Source: Clostridium sp. CAG:967 (GTDB taxonomy: Bacteria > Cyanobacteriota > Vampirovibrionia > Gastranaerophilales > Gastranaerophilaceae). Taken from it: a DNA stretch of 20,171 nucleotides. The stretch is from contig HF991456.1 in NCBI GenBank assembly GCA_000433095.1, forward strand, positions 3,832-24,002. Direction: 5' to 3'. The first letter of the stretch is position 1. Every line of letters starts with the position of its first letter. Positions 14,821-20,171 of this stretch are shown in pieces. The notes beneath the pieces were generated by a model. That model saw only the letters and a list, made by a program, of their open reading frames with translations. It was not told where the DNA came from and did not search any database. The position numbers and the translations under genes were made by a program.

Positions 14821-15036
14821 ATGAATATCAGTAATGAAATCAAAAAATTAATGATAGATAATGACTTATCTCAAACAGAGTTAGCTAGAATTATTAGTAT
14901 AAAAAAGAAAAAAAGTTTTAGTGTTCAAAATTTTTCACAGAAACTAAAAAACAATACTATATCATTAAAAGAGTTTGAAATTATCTTAGATGCACTTGGT
15001 TATAGTATTATATTTGTAAGAAAAAATAATAAATAA
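14821..15036 (+). CDS. Small XRE/Cro-like helix-turn-helix protein
   Basis: 71 aa from the ATG at 14821 (73 aa if the ATG at 14815 is used). The helices read ISNEIKKLMIDNDLSQTELA, then a recognition region SFSVQNFSQKLKNNTISLKE and a last helix FEIILDALGYSIIFVRKN. The pattern 'L-S-Q-x-x-L-A' and 'N-F-S-x-K-L' is that of small Cro-type regulators common in prophage remnants and Firmicutes. Compared with the usual fold there is a Lys-rich insertion (SIKKKKSF) between the two core HTH helices, likely touching DNA. The inverted repeat at 14742-14783 separates it from its divergent neighbour. The engB gene begins 26 nt downstream. Confidence 0.75.
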   Translation: MNISNEIKKLMIDNDLSQTELARIISIKKKKSFSVQNFSQKLKNNTISLKEFEIILDALGYSIIFVRKNNK

Positions 15037-15047
15037 TACATTTTTCA

Positions 15048-15056
15048 TGTTATTAT
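15048..15056 (+). promoter_or_regulatory. Extended -10 of engB
   Basis: TGTTATTAT matches an extended -10 (TGn plus hexamer), and the hexamer ends 6 nt before the ATG at 15063. No Shine-Dalgarno or -35 is visible. Confidence 0.4.
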
Positions 15057-15062
15057 TATCCT

Positions 15063-15644
15063 ATGGTTATAAAATATATGCAGGCTGAATTTTTAATCAG
15101 TGCCGAAAAGCTTTCTCAGTGCCCGAATTACACACTGCCCGAGTTCCCGCTTCTCGGTCGTTCTAACGTAGGTAAATCATCTTTTATCAACGGACTTGCT
15201 AATCATAAAAAACTTGCCAAAACTTCAAATACACCGGGAAAAACAAGATTAATTAATTTTTTTCAGTTTAAAAACGAATTTATGATTGCGGATTTACCGG
15301 GTTACGGATATGCACAGGTGTCAAAAGATGCACAGAACAAATGGCAGAAATATCTCGAAGAATACCTCTTAAAAAGAGAACAAATCACCTCTCTTATTCA
15401 GCTGGTTGACGGAAGACATGATATTCAAAAGAATGATTATCAAATGCGTGAATGGGTTCAGGCTTATGACCTTCCGATATTCACCATAGTTACAAAAATG
15501 GATTATGTTCCAAGGTCAAAAACTTTGAATGTAATCAAGAATGTGGAAAAAGAGTTCGGAGGCGTTGTTTTGCCGTTCAGCGCAATTGACAGCAGATATA
15601 ACAGCGCTGTTTTCGAGCATATTATGAGTTTTAAATCCAATTAG
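15063..15644 (+). CDS. engB: Ribosome biogenesis GTPase EngB (YsxC/YihA)
   Basis: 193 aa, the normal compact single-domain size. GTPase motifs: G1 GRSNVGKSS (32-40), G2/switch I with NTPGKTRLINFF, G3 DLPGYGYA (77-84), G4 TKMD (144-147, where TKxD is usual) and G5 PFSAID near 171-176. The family assists late assembly of the 50S subunit in the cytosol and is usually essential. A second ATG (MQAEFLISAEK) lies 5 codons in. The 3' end overlaps the convergent 189-aa exported gene by 14 bp. Confidence 0.95.
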   Translation: MVIKYMQAEFLISAEKLSQCPNYTLPEFPLLGRSNVGKSSFINGLANHKKLAKTSNTPGKTRLINFFQFKNEFMIADLPGYGYAQVSKDAQNKWQKYLEEYLLKREQITSLIQLVDGRHDIQKNDYQMREWVQAYDLPIFTIVTKMDYVPRSKTLNVIKNVEKEFGGVVLPFSAIDSRYNSAVFEHIMSFKSN

Positions 15645-16200
15645 GATGATAATAAATCTCAATTATTTTGTTTGTTTTTAATCTTGCATGACCGCCTTTT
15701 ATAAAATTTGTCAGAGAGCCTGTTGGCGGAAGGAATGTCAGCGACCATTTCAGTGGGAATACCCACAAACTTCTGTCCTGCCCGAACCTTTCGTAGGTGT
15801 AATCTGTTTTATTTTCGTCAATATTCGGGAATTTAAAATCTCCGAATATTATACTTGCAGGAATTCCGTTCATTCCGCTTGATATTATTGTTTCAACTTT
15901 AGCGGGTACAATTGTGCCCTTTGCTATGACGATTTTTCCGTTATAAATTACATCGGCTGCAACTCTAAAATTTACTTCTTCGCCTTCGTATAAGTCGTTT
16001 TCGGATGTAATATCTTTTGTGATTGTCATTCGGACAGGAATTTTATCGGTGTCTTGATAATTGTATTTTAGATGAGTATTTGGTTTTTCAAACGTTTGAT
16101 TCCTTAACACATTGTCAACAAAGCTGTCTTGAATGATTTCGGATGAGCAAGGCAGGCTGAAAATAAGCAGAAATGACATAAGAAAAATGATTTTACTCAT
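15631..16200 (-). CDS. Exported beta-rich protein, unrecognised
   Basis: 189 aa. Residues 1-20 look like a Sec signal peptide (MSKIIFLMSFLLIFSLPCSS). The mature protein is strand-rich: PVRMTITKDITSENDLYEGE, then VNFRVAADVIYNGKIVIAKG leading into TIVPAKVETI, and a tail GHARLKTNKIIEIYYHP. The 'G-x-x-V-x-A-K-G-T-x-V-x-A-x-V' stretch is like the beta modules of various envelope proteins that shield or carry a ligand, but I cannot name the family. The ATG overlaps the stop of the pseudo-M48 gene upstream (8-bp overlap, ATGAGTAA), so the two are translated together and probably act together in the periplasm. Confidence 0.75.
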   Translation of the reverse strand: MSKIIFLMSFLLIFSLPCSSEIIQDSFVDNVLRNQTFEKPNTHLKYNYQDTDKIPVRMTITKDITSENDLYEGEEVNFRVAADVIYNGKIVIAKGTIVPAKVETIISSGMNGIPASIIFGDFKFPNIDENKTDYTYERFGQDRSLWVFPLKWSLTFLPPTGSLTNFIKGGHARLKTNKIIEIYYHPNWI

Positions 16201-16888
16201 ACTTCAAATTTTCCCTTGATTTGTTTTTAACCTTTGTTTCAAGCAGTTTTCTGTTATATGCGGAGTTTAACAGAAAGTTCTGGTAATGCGGATTTTCAAA
16301 ATATTCGTTGTTTGCAAGGTAATAAGGATATTTTGTATAAATATATTCATAAATAACAGCTAACCTTTTGGAGGTAAGATTTTTGTTTGAGATTACATCC
16401 TGATAGTGCTGCGGAAAAGCTTTGTTAATAAACGTTATAAGCGCAATCGGGTTGTAACCGGCTTTCACCATATAATCTACAGCTCTTTTGTCTGCTACCG
16501 TTTCGAATTTTTTAGGTGCTGCTTTTATCTGCACTGCTGTAAGCCATCCGTTTCCTATTCCGTCATAAGTTCTTGATGCGTTCGAAATTTCTCGTGCCAG
16601 ATAAGCGGCAAGTTCGTTATCATCGGCAATTTGTCTGTAATAATCCTGATACATTATAATTTCTCTTTTTGAAACTGTTTTATCCGTTTTTAAAAGAGAT
16701 TCTTTTGCTGTTTTGTCGTAAACAAAGATTATTCTTCCCTCAATTTTGTTTGCGTTTAGTATATTTGTTCCGACACTGTTTACTCTAGCCTGTATACTTT
16801 GTTCTTTTATAATTTCTTCATCAGTAATTGCAAAAACGGAAACTGATGATAAAAGCATTAGCATGATAGTAATAAATAATTTTTTCAT
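16193..16888 (-). CDS. Exported M48-like pseudo-protease
   Basis: 231 aa. Signal peptide 1-20 (MKKLFITIMLMLLSSVSVFA). The rest follows the M48 metalloprotease plan: NELAAYLAREISNASR (91-106) lies where these enzymes have 'ELAxVLAHExxH'; ETVADKRAVDYMVKAGYNP (129-147) matches the third-ligand helix 'E-x-x-A-D-x-x-[AG]-x-x-x-x-x-x-A-G-Y-[DN]-P'; and LTSKRLAVIYEYI matches the segment after 'THP' in the family. The active site is broken: HExxH is REISN (R99, E100, N103), so both zinc histidines are gone although E100 and E129 remain. It is probably a non-catalytic periplasmic scaffold or chaperone. AGGAG lies 6 nt before the ATG. Confidence 0.75.
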   Translation of the reverse strand: MKKLFITIMLMLLSSVSVFAITDEEIIKEQSIQARVNSVGTNILNANKIEGRIIFVYDKTAKESLLKTDKTVSKREIIMYQDYYRQIADDNELAAYLAREISNASRTYDGIGNGWLTAVQIKAAPKKFETVADKRAVDYMVKAGYNPIALITFINKAFPQHYQDVISNKNLTSKRLAVIYEYIYTKYPYYLANNEYFENPHYQNFLLNSAYNRKLLETKVKNKSRENLKYE

Positions 16889-16905
16889 TCTTAACTCCTG
16901 ACTTT

Positions 16906-16934
16906 ATAATATTATAATTTTTAATGATAGTCAA
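16906..16934 (-). promoter_or_regulatory. Promoter of the pseudo-M48 operon
   Basis: On the minus strand TTGACT (16929-16934), a 17-nt spacer and TATTAT (16906-16911). The start would fall about 10 nt before the ATG, very close to the Shine-Dalgarno, so the exact -10 is uncertain in this AT-rich run. Confidence 0.45.
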
Positions 16935-17027
16935 AGATATTTTATAAATACTTCAAACAGAGGATTAAAATCAATTGATTTCCGATTAAAATACAAATAA
17001 GGGTTAGTAATCTTTAGGAGCAGCTTT

Positions 17028-17240
17028 ATGGAGGAAGTATTTTATCCGCAGAACGACGGCGAAATTTCGGGTTCAATTACGCAAACCTGGACTGAGCAGG
17101 CTTTGGAATGTTATTCAATAAAATGCGACTGTAAAAAGTGTTCTCTTGCAAACGGAAGCTATTCATTTAAATGCCAGATGCCTAAAGTTATTGACATACT
17201 AATCGGTGTAGCAGGTAAACCGCAAATAAATCCTGTATAA
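17028..17240 (+). CDS. Small cysteine-rich protein
   Basis: 70 aa. Five cysteines: C28, C33, C35, C38 and C49 (YSIKCDCKKCSLANGSYSFK, then CQMPKVI). C33-x-C-x2-C and C49 could form a zinc or iron-sulphur site, with C28 as an alternative ligand. There is no signal peptide, so it is probably cytosolic, where such cysteines would be reduced. I do not recognise a named family. The start is supported by AGGAG about 8 nt upstream. It stands alone, followed by a terminator-like hairpin at 17279. Confidence 0.7.
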   Translation: MEEVFYPQNDGEISGSITQTWTEQALECYSIKCDCKKCSLANGSYSFKCQMPKVIDILIGVAGKPQINPV

Positions 17241-17278
17241 TCAGACTCCTTTTATAATGCAACCATATATTGTTTTTT

Positions 17279-17310
17279 AGACGGGTAAATGCCCGTCTTA
17301 TTTATTTTTG
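17279..17310 (+). terminator. Probable terminator after the Cys-rich gene
   Basis: A 7-bp stem (AGACGGG 17279-17285, CCCGTCT 17292-17298) with a 6-nt loop is followed by TATTTATTTTTG. The T-tract is interrupted, so termination may be partial. The opposite side also has a T-run (17272-17278), which is an A-run on the other strand. Confidence 0.6.
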
Positions 17311-17327
17311 TAGTATGATGTAAGAGT

Positions 17328-18590
17328 ATGAAGAAGATAATAATTTTATTATTTACCTTAACTTTAACAATTTTACCCTCTTGTTCGCAAGTAGTAAAAA
17401 TATCTGCGAATGATGCGGTAGCTCTTGCTTTAAAAAATAACCTTGCGCTTCAGGCTAAGCGTAAAGAAATTGATATCATGAAGCAGGAAGTTAAAATGGC
17501 TGATGCACTTAAAAACCCTCAAGTCCAATCAAATATTCTTACAGGCTCTATCGGTAAAGCAAATTCCAGTCAGGTCGGTCTTGCACTTCCTGTTGAAATT
17601 GCCAAAAGAGGAGTAAGAAAAAAGGCTGCCATTGCAAATATGCGTTTGGTCGAAAGTCAGGTCAGGCAGGCAGAACTGGATTTGAAAATAAAAGTCATGA
17701 GCGCATATTTCGATGTGGTTTATATGAAGTCTGTTGTGGCTATTTTGCAGCAGAGAGAAGAACTTTATAAAAATATGAAAGTTCTTGCAGAATTAAAACC
17801 AAAAAATTCTCAAAATTATGAAATTGAAAAATTACAGGCAGACATCAGACACAAGAAACAAATAATTTTGTTAAACAAAGCAAAAGCTAACCTTTTGTAT
17901 GCACAATTCCATTTAAATGACACTTTAAATCTTCAAGACAATTCTGTAATGTATGATGCACGTGAAGACTCATTATTTCAGGAGCATATAACCCTTTTGG
18001 ATATTGATTTGCCTGAATATAAAGTTATAGAAGATGTTGCAATGAAATTCAGCTATTCAATCAGAATAGCGGAAGATAACATAGAAAAATCTCAAAAAGA
18101 ACTTTCCGTTGCAAAACACAAAGTTATACCTGATATAACAGTAGCTGGCGGATATGCGTATTCAAATGACGGTAAGGCAAACGGCGCATTTATAGGCGGT
18201 TTCGTTGACGTTCCCATGCTGTATACATACAGACCGGAGGTTAATCGTGCAAAAATAGTGTACGAGAGAACAAAAATTGACAAACTGTCTTTTGAAAACA
18301 AACTGAAATTTGCTCTTAAAGAGGATTACAACCAGTTTAAATATGCAAAAGAAAACATGAATTATTATAAAGATATTTTGTCCGATTCCGATACAATTCT
18401 GAAAATGTCTGAAAAAAGATATGAAAAAGGACAAACTTCTTTGTTAAATTTGTTTGTCATTGAAAATACACATCAGGAAATTTTAAACGAATACATAAGT
18501 GCAATGCAGGTATTTTATACAGCATATTTGGATTTGATGCATAATATGGGTCATGATATTCTTCTTGATGAAGAAGTATTTGATTTATAA
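17328..18590 (+). CDS. TolC-family outer-membrane efflux protein
   Basis: 420 aa. Signal sequence 1-20 (MKKIIILLFTLTLTILPSCS); C19 is in LPSC, close to but not a perfect lipobox, so it may be a lipoprotein. The mature protein starts with the family's 'I-S-x-x-D-A-V-x-x-A-L-K-N-N' (residues 25-38) and shows the two long coiled-coil halves, each with an alpha-hairpin. VGLALPVEIAKRGVRKKAAI and GGFVDVPMLYTYRPEVNRAK hold the typical beta-barrel strand and 'P-[LM]-x-x-x-x-R-x-x-[VI]-x-x-A' pattern; the end EKRYEKGQTSLLNLFVIE matches 'Y-x-x-G-x-[TS]-x-[LY]-[LD]-L-L'. It forms the outer-membrane channel for tripartite export. No inner-membrane pump or adaptor is adjacent. Confidence 0.9.
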   Translation: MKKIIILLFTLTLTILPSCSQVVKISANDAVALALKNNLALQAKRKEIDIMKQEVKMADALKNPQVQSNILTGSIGKANSSQVGLALPVEIAKRGVRKKAAIANMRLVESQVRQAELDLKIKVMSAYFDVVYMKSVVAILQQREELYKNMKVLAELKPKNSQNYEIEKLQADIRHKKQIILLNKAKANLLYAQFHLNDTLNLQDNSVMYDAREDSLFQEHITLLDIDLPEYKVIEDVAMKFSYSIRIAEDNIEKSQKELSVAKHKVIPDITVAGGYAYSNDGKANGAFIGGFVDVPMLYTYRPEVNRAKIVYERTKIDKLSFENKLKFALKEDYNQFKYAKENMNYYKDILSDSDTILKMSEKRYEKGQTSLLNLFVIENTHQEILNEYISAMQVFYTAYLDLMHNMGHDILLDEEVFDL

Positions 18591-18616
18591 AAAAAATCGC
18601 TGAAACAGTTCAGCGA
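18589..18616 (-). terminator. Rho-independent terminator for the minus-strand pair
   Basis: A perfect 8-bp stem (TCGCTGAA 18597-18604, TTCAGCGA 18609-18616) with a 4-nt loop. On the minus strand it is followed by eight T (18596 to 18589), so it ends the transcript of the genes at 18677 and 18914. In the plus direction there is no T-run, though the hairpin may help the convergent TolC-like gene. Confidence 0.85.
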
Positions 18617-18676
18617 GTATGTATTGTCTAAATTTTTACTATCCCAAATCTCGGCAGCTGTTCTTAACAGCAGAGT

Positions 18677-18883
18677 TTATTCGGTAAAACCTGCCTTATG
18701 AAATTTCATAAGTTTTGCAAGATGCCATTCTCTTGCAGTTATATCATCTATTCTGTTTTTAATTTCTTCAAGTTCAGCCAAAAGAGTTGTCAAATCTTTG
18801 TTTTGACGTTCGTAAATTTTTGGCTCGTCTTCACACCAACTGATTGGAAAACAGTTGTTTTCAAATAATTCTTTGTCTTTCAT
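18677..18883 (-). CDS. Small unrecognised acidic protein
   Basis: 68 aa from the ATG at 18883 (70 aa from a GTG at 18889). Opens MKDKELFENNCFPISWCEDE, then a helical heptad-like stretch (LTTLLAELEEIKNRIDDITA) likely to be a short coiled coil, and an end REWHLAKLMKFHKAGF. No signal or membrane helix, no known family. AGGAG lies 11 nt before the ATG and 5 nt before the GTG. The neighbour upstream has the same AAGGAGTGT leader with its ATG 10 nt away, so the ATG is preferred here. It is the second gene of a minus-strand pair ending at the terminator at 18589. Confidence 0.65.
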   Translation of the reverse strand: MKDKELFENNCFPISWCEDEPKIYERQNKDLTTLLAELEEIKNRIDDITAREWHLAKLMKFHKAGFTE

Positions 18884-18913
18884 CGACACTTACACTCCTT
18901 AGTTTATAAGATG

Positions 18914-19135
18914 TTATGCATTATTTTTCTGATTTTGTGTGATAAATGCGTGAATCATATCAACCAGATCAAAATGACCGTATTTAAACGCATATGGCTG
19001 GTTTGAATATTCACTTTCGGTAATTCTTTGTAAATCTTTTACCTGCTTATAATCAAGTGAATCAAAGTTAAAACTTGTCATTTCACCATAATCAATCATT
19101 AAGTCTTCCATATCCATAACTTTTTTTTCATCCAT
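18914..19135 (-). CDS. Small unrecognised acidic protein
   Basis: 73 aa from the ATG at 19135, acidic in its first half (MDEKKVMDMEDLMIDYGEMT). The second half reads YKQVKDLQRITESEYSNQPY then GHFDLVDMIHAFITQ. No signal peptide, membrane segment or known family. A GTG at 19144 is too close to the AGGAG (1 nt) to be used, while the ATG is 10 nt from it. It is 30 nt upstream of the 68-aa gene and shares its leader sequence AAGGAGTGT, so the two are probably one operon with matched translation. Confidence 0.65.
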   Translation of the reverse strand: MDEKKVMDMEDLMIDYGEMTSFNFDSLDYKQVKDLQRITESEYSNQPYAFKYGHFDLVDMIHAFITQNQKNNA

Positions 19136-19252
19136 AAGTAACACACTCCTTATAAATCTATCAACATTTTCTTTATCGGTTTGGTGAATGAAAAACTTTA
19201 GTAATTTTTTAACTATCGTTACATATTTTTACAATCTCATACTTTTGTATAG

Positions 19253-19280
19253 TTGACTTTTTTGGAAAAAACATTAACAT
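19253..19280 (+). promoter_or_regulatory. Possible promoter of the EF-hand gene
   Basis: TTGACT (19253-19258), a 16-nt spacer and TAACAT (19275-19280), giving a leader of about 40 nt with AAAGGAG. An alternative -10 is TATAAC at 19298-19303, but it would start RNA inside the Shine-Dalgarno region. The rest of the 19136-19326 gap shows nothing else I can name. Confidence 0.4.
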
Positions 19281-19326
19281 GAAACTGATGTAGCAGGTAT
19301 AACTCATTAAGAAAGGAGCTTTACCA

Positions 19327-19869
19327 ATGGCAAGCAGTTTACTTTCAGGAATTTATTCCGGAATTTCAAATACATATTCTTATATTGCATCTCAGTATGA
19401 AGATGGTTTAACACTTGAAAACTTGAATAATGCAAGGACAAATTCAAAATTAGCAACAACTATAAACCAGTCCTTCGCCTCATACCTTCAAACAAATTTT
19501 TCAAGTATTGATAAAGACGGCGATGGTGTTATAGGTGCGGATGAAATGTCTAATATGACTAATTTGCTTTCAAAAACAGGATTGTCTAAAGCAGAATTAA
19601 CACAATTATATGCATCAGGTGCATCAGGAATTTCAGACAGCAAAATGACGGAAATTCTAGAACACTTTGATGAAATTGATACAAACGGTGACGGTAAAAT
19701 TACTGATGCGGAAATCTCTGCGTTTACCGTTAACTCAGCAAAACAAGAAAAAATGGACGAGTTCAGAATGAAAGCTGCAAGTAATATGTCAACTTTCTAC
19801 GGAAGCGATTCATCTGATACAAGCGACACGTACAGTATTTTGAGCTATAAATATAAATCAAGCTCATAA
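19327..19869 (+). CDS. EF-hand calcium-binding protein
   Basis: 180 aa with two canonical EF-hand loops: DKDGDGVIGADE (62-73) and DTNGDGKITDAE (118-129), each with Asp/Asn at positions 1, 3 and 5, Gly at 6, a hydrophobic residue at 8 and Glu at 12, flanked by helices (QTNFSSI, LEHFDEI). The loops are 56 residues apart, more than in a paired calmodulin lobe, with the linker GLSKAELTQLYASGASGISD. The N-terminus (MASSLLSGIYSGISNTYSYI) is mildly hydrophobic and not a standard signal peptide; the C-terminus is Ser/Asp-rich. It may be a calcium sensor, buffer or non-classically exported protein. AGGAG is 8 nt before the ATG; a strong terminator follows. Confidence 0.9.
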   Translation: MASSLLSGIYSGISNTYSYIASQYEDGLTLENLNNARTNSKLATTINQSFASYLQTNFSSIDKDGDGVIGADEMSNMTNLLSKTGLSKAELTQLYASGASGISDSKMTEILEHFDEIDTNGDGKITDAEISAFTVNSAKQEKMDEFRMKAASNMSTFYGSDSSDTSDTYSILSYKYKSSS

Positions 19870-19917
19870 CATCAATTTTACACACAAGACACTTAGTAAC
19901 GTGATACGGAAAGGATT

Positions 19918-19944
19918 GACCTGTTTTTCAACAGGTCTTTTTTA
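19918..19944 (+). terminator. Rho-independent terminator after the EF-hand gene
   Basis: A perfect 8-bp stem (GACCTGTT 19918-19925, AACAGGTC 19930-19937) with a TTTC loop, followed by seven T. It isolates the EF-hand gene from the prepilin gene downstream. Confidence 0.9.
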
Positions 19945-19966
19945 TTGTTGTGAAGTCCGGCATCTC

Positions 19967-19994
19967 TTGAAAAAGTAGAAAAAGGCTTTATAAT
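19967..19994 (+). promoter_or_regulatory. Promoter of the terminal prepilin-like gene
   Basis: TTGAAA (19967-19972), a 16-nt spacer and a perfect TATAAT (19989-19994). The start should be near 20001, with AGGAG at 20015-20019, 7 nt before the ATG at 20027. Confidence 0.75.
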
Positions 19995-20026
19995 GAAAAA
20001 GTAAGTAATTAATCAGGAGTGAAAGA

Positions 20027-20171
20027 ATGTCAAGAAGTAAAAAAGATTTAGCTGCTTATAATTTCGGGGGGGGGGCACTCTAAAAGCACTCCTTGAGCCA
20101 TTTTTAAAACAGAAATCAATCGGTTTTACATTAGCGGAGATGATGGTTGTAATGCTCATCTTGAGTATCGT
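20027..20171 (+). CDS. Prepilin-like gene, out of frame across G10, runs off the window
   Basis: The ATG at 20027 has a strong promoter and AGGAG. As written the frame is MSRSKKDLAAYNFGGGAL and stops at TAA 20081-20083. Another frame, open from 20062 to the window edge, encodes TLKALLEPFLKQKSI then GFTLAEMMVVMLILSIV, a clear type IV prepilin signal: Gly before the cleavage point, Phe at +1, Glu at +5, hydrophobic helix. That frame has no start codon of its own upstream of the motif; a TAA lies at 20059-20061. The two frames join exactly if the G-run at 20066-20075 has 8 or 11 G instead of 10, giving a leader of 32 or 33 residues. It is therefore one gene, switched off in this sequence or miscalled. 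The globular part is beyond the window. Confidence 0.75.
20066..20075 (+). repeat. Homopolymeric G10 tract inside a coding start
   Basis: Ten consecutive G within codons 14-17 of the prepilin-like gene, in otherwise AT-rich DNA. Runs of this length slip during replication, which would shift the downstream reading frame. Confidence 0.9.

Noticed and set aside
18657..18671. Hairpin GCTGTT-CTT-AACAGC after the 68-aa gene
   Set aside because: Perfect but only 6 bp with no T-run; the stronger terminator at 18589-18616 serves this transcript.
1..20171. CRISPR array, tRNA, rRNA or insertion sequence
   Set aside because: I saw no regularly spaced repeats, cloverleaf with CCA-type end, rRNA-like stretch, or transposase with terminal inverted repeats.

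Overview
The window is AT-rich chromosomal DNA from a bacterium using the standard code: TGA is a real stop (for example xerD ends at 7407-7409 and the 170-aa gene at 8929-8931). A TolC-type outer-membrane protein, several Sec signal peptides and two prepilin-like proteins point to a diderm envelope. The prepilin with an AFTLAEVL N-terminus, XerC plus XerD, and the general coding style resemble gut Vampirovibrionophyta/Melainabacteria (Gastranaerophilales). That placement is inferred from recalled family resemblance, not from a search.

Layout. Bases 1-73: end of an upstream gene and its terminator. 157-1159: a prepilin-like gene divergent from a small XRE regulator, with a 24-bp perfect palindrome between them. 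1183-4393 (minus): a GT-C-type membrane protein followed by metG. 4486-4902: a one-helix basic membrane protein. 4915-6436 (minus): an exported NTF2-like protein overlapping aroC. 6552-9718 (plus): xerD, a bioD-like gene with a degenerate P-loop, a 53-aa gene coupled to a 170-aa gene by TAATG, then prmC overlapping by 47 bp. 9715-12169 (minus): xerC, a TrmB-family regulator and tdk. 12267-14387 (plus): an exported TPR protein and an 84-aa gene. 14396-15644: an unknown 111-aa gene divergent from a second small HTH protein, with a 42-bp inverted repeat on the promoter, then engB/ysxC. 15631-16888 (minus): an exported M48-like pseudo-protease coupled to a second exported protein. 17028-18590 (plus): a Cys-rich small protein and a TolC-family protein. 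18677-19135 (minus): two small unknown genes. 19327-19869: an EF-hand protein. 20027 to the edge: a prepilin-like gene broken by a run of ten G.

Most of the window is housekeeping (MetG, AroC, XerC/D, PrmC, Tdk, EngB) interspersed with lineage-specific exported or surface genes.

Three things stand out. The terminal prepilin gene has a good promoter and Shine-Dalgarno but is out of frame across G10; 8 or 11 G would restore it, which looks like a phase-variation switch (or an assembly error). Many genes lack a Shine-Dalgarno and instead have a -10 hexamer 6-8 nt before the start codon, suggesting leaderless mRNAs. Two small HTH genes each face a divergent partner across a long perfect inverted repeat. 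I saw no rRNA, tRNA, CRISPR array or insertion sequence. No gap between genes exceeds 300 bases.
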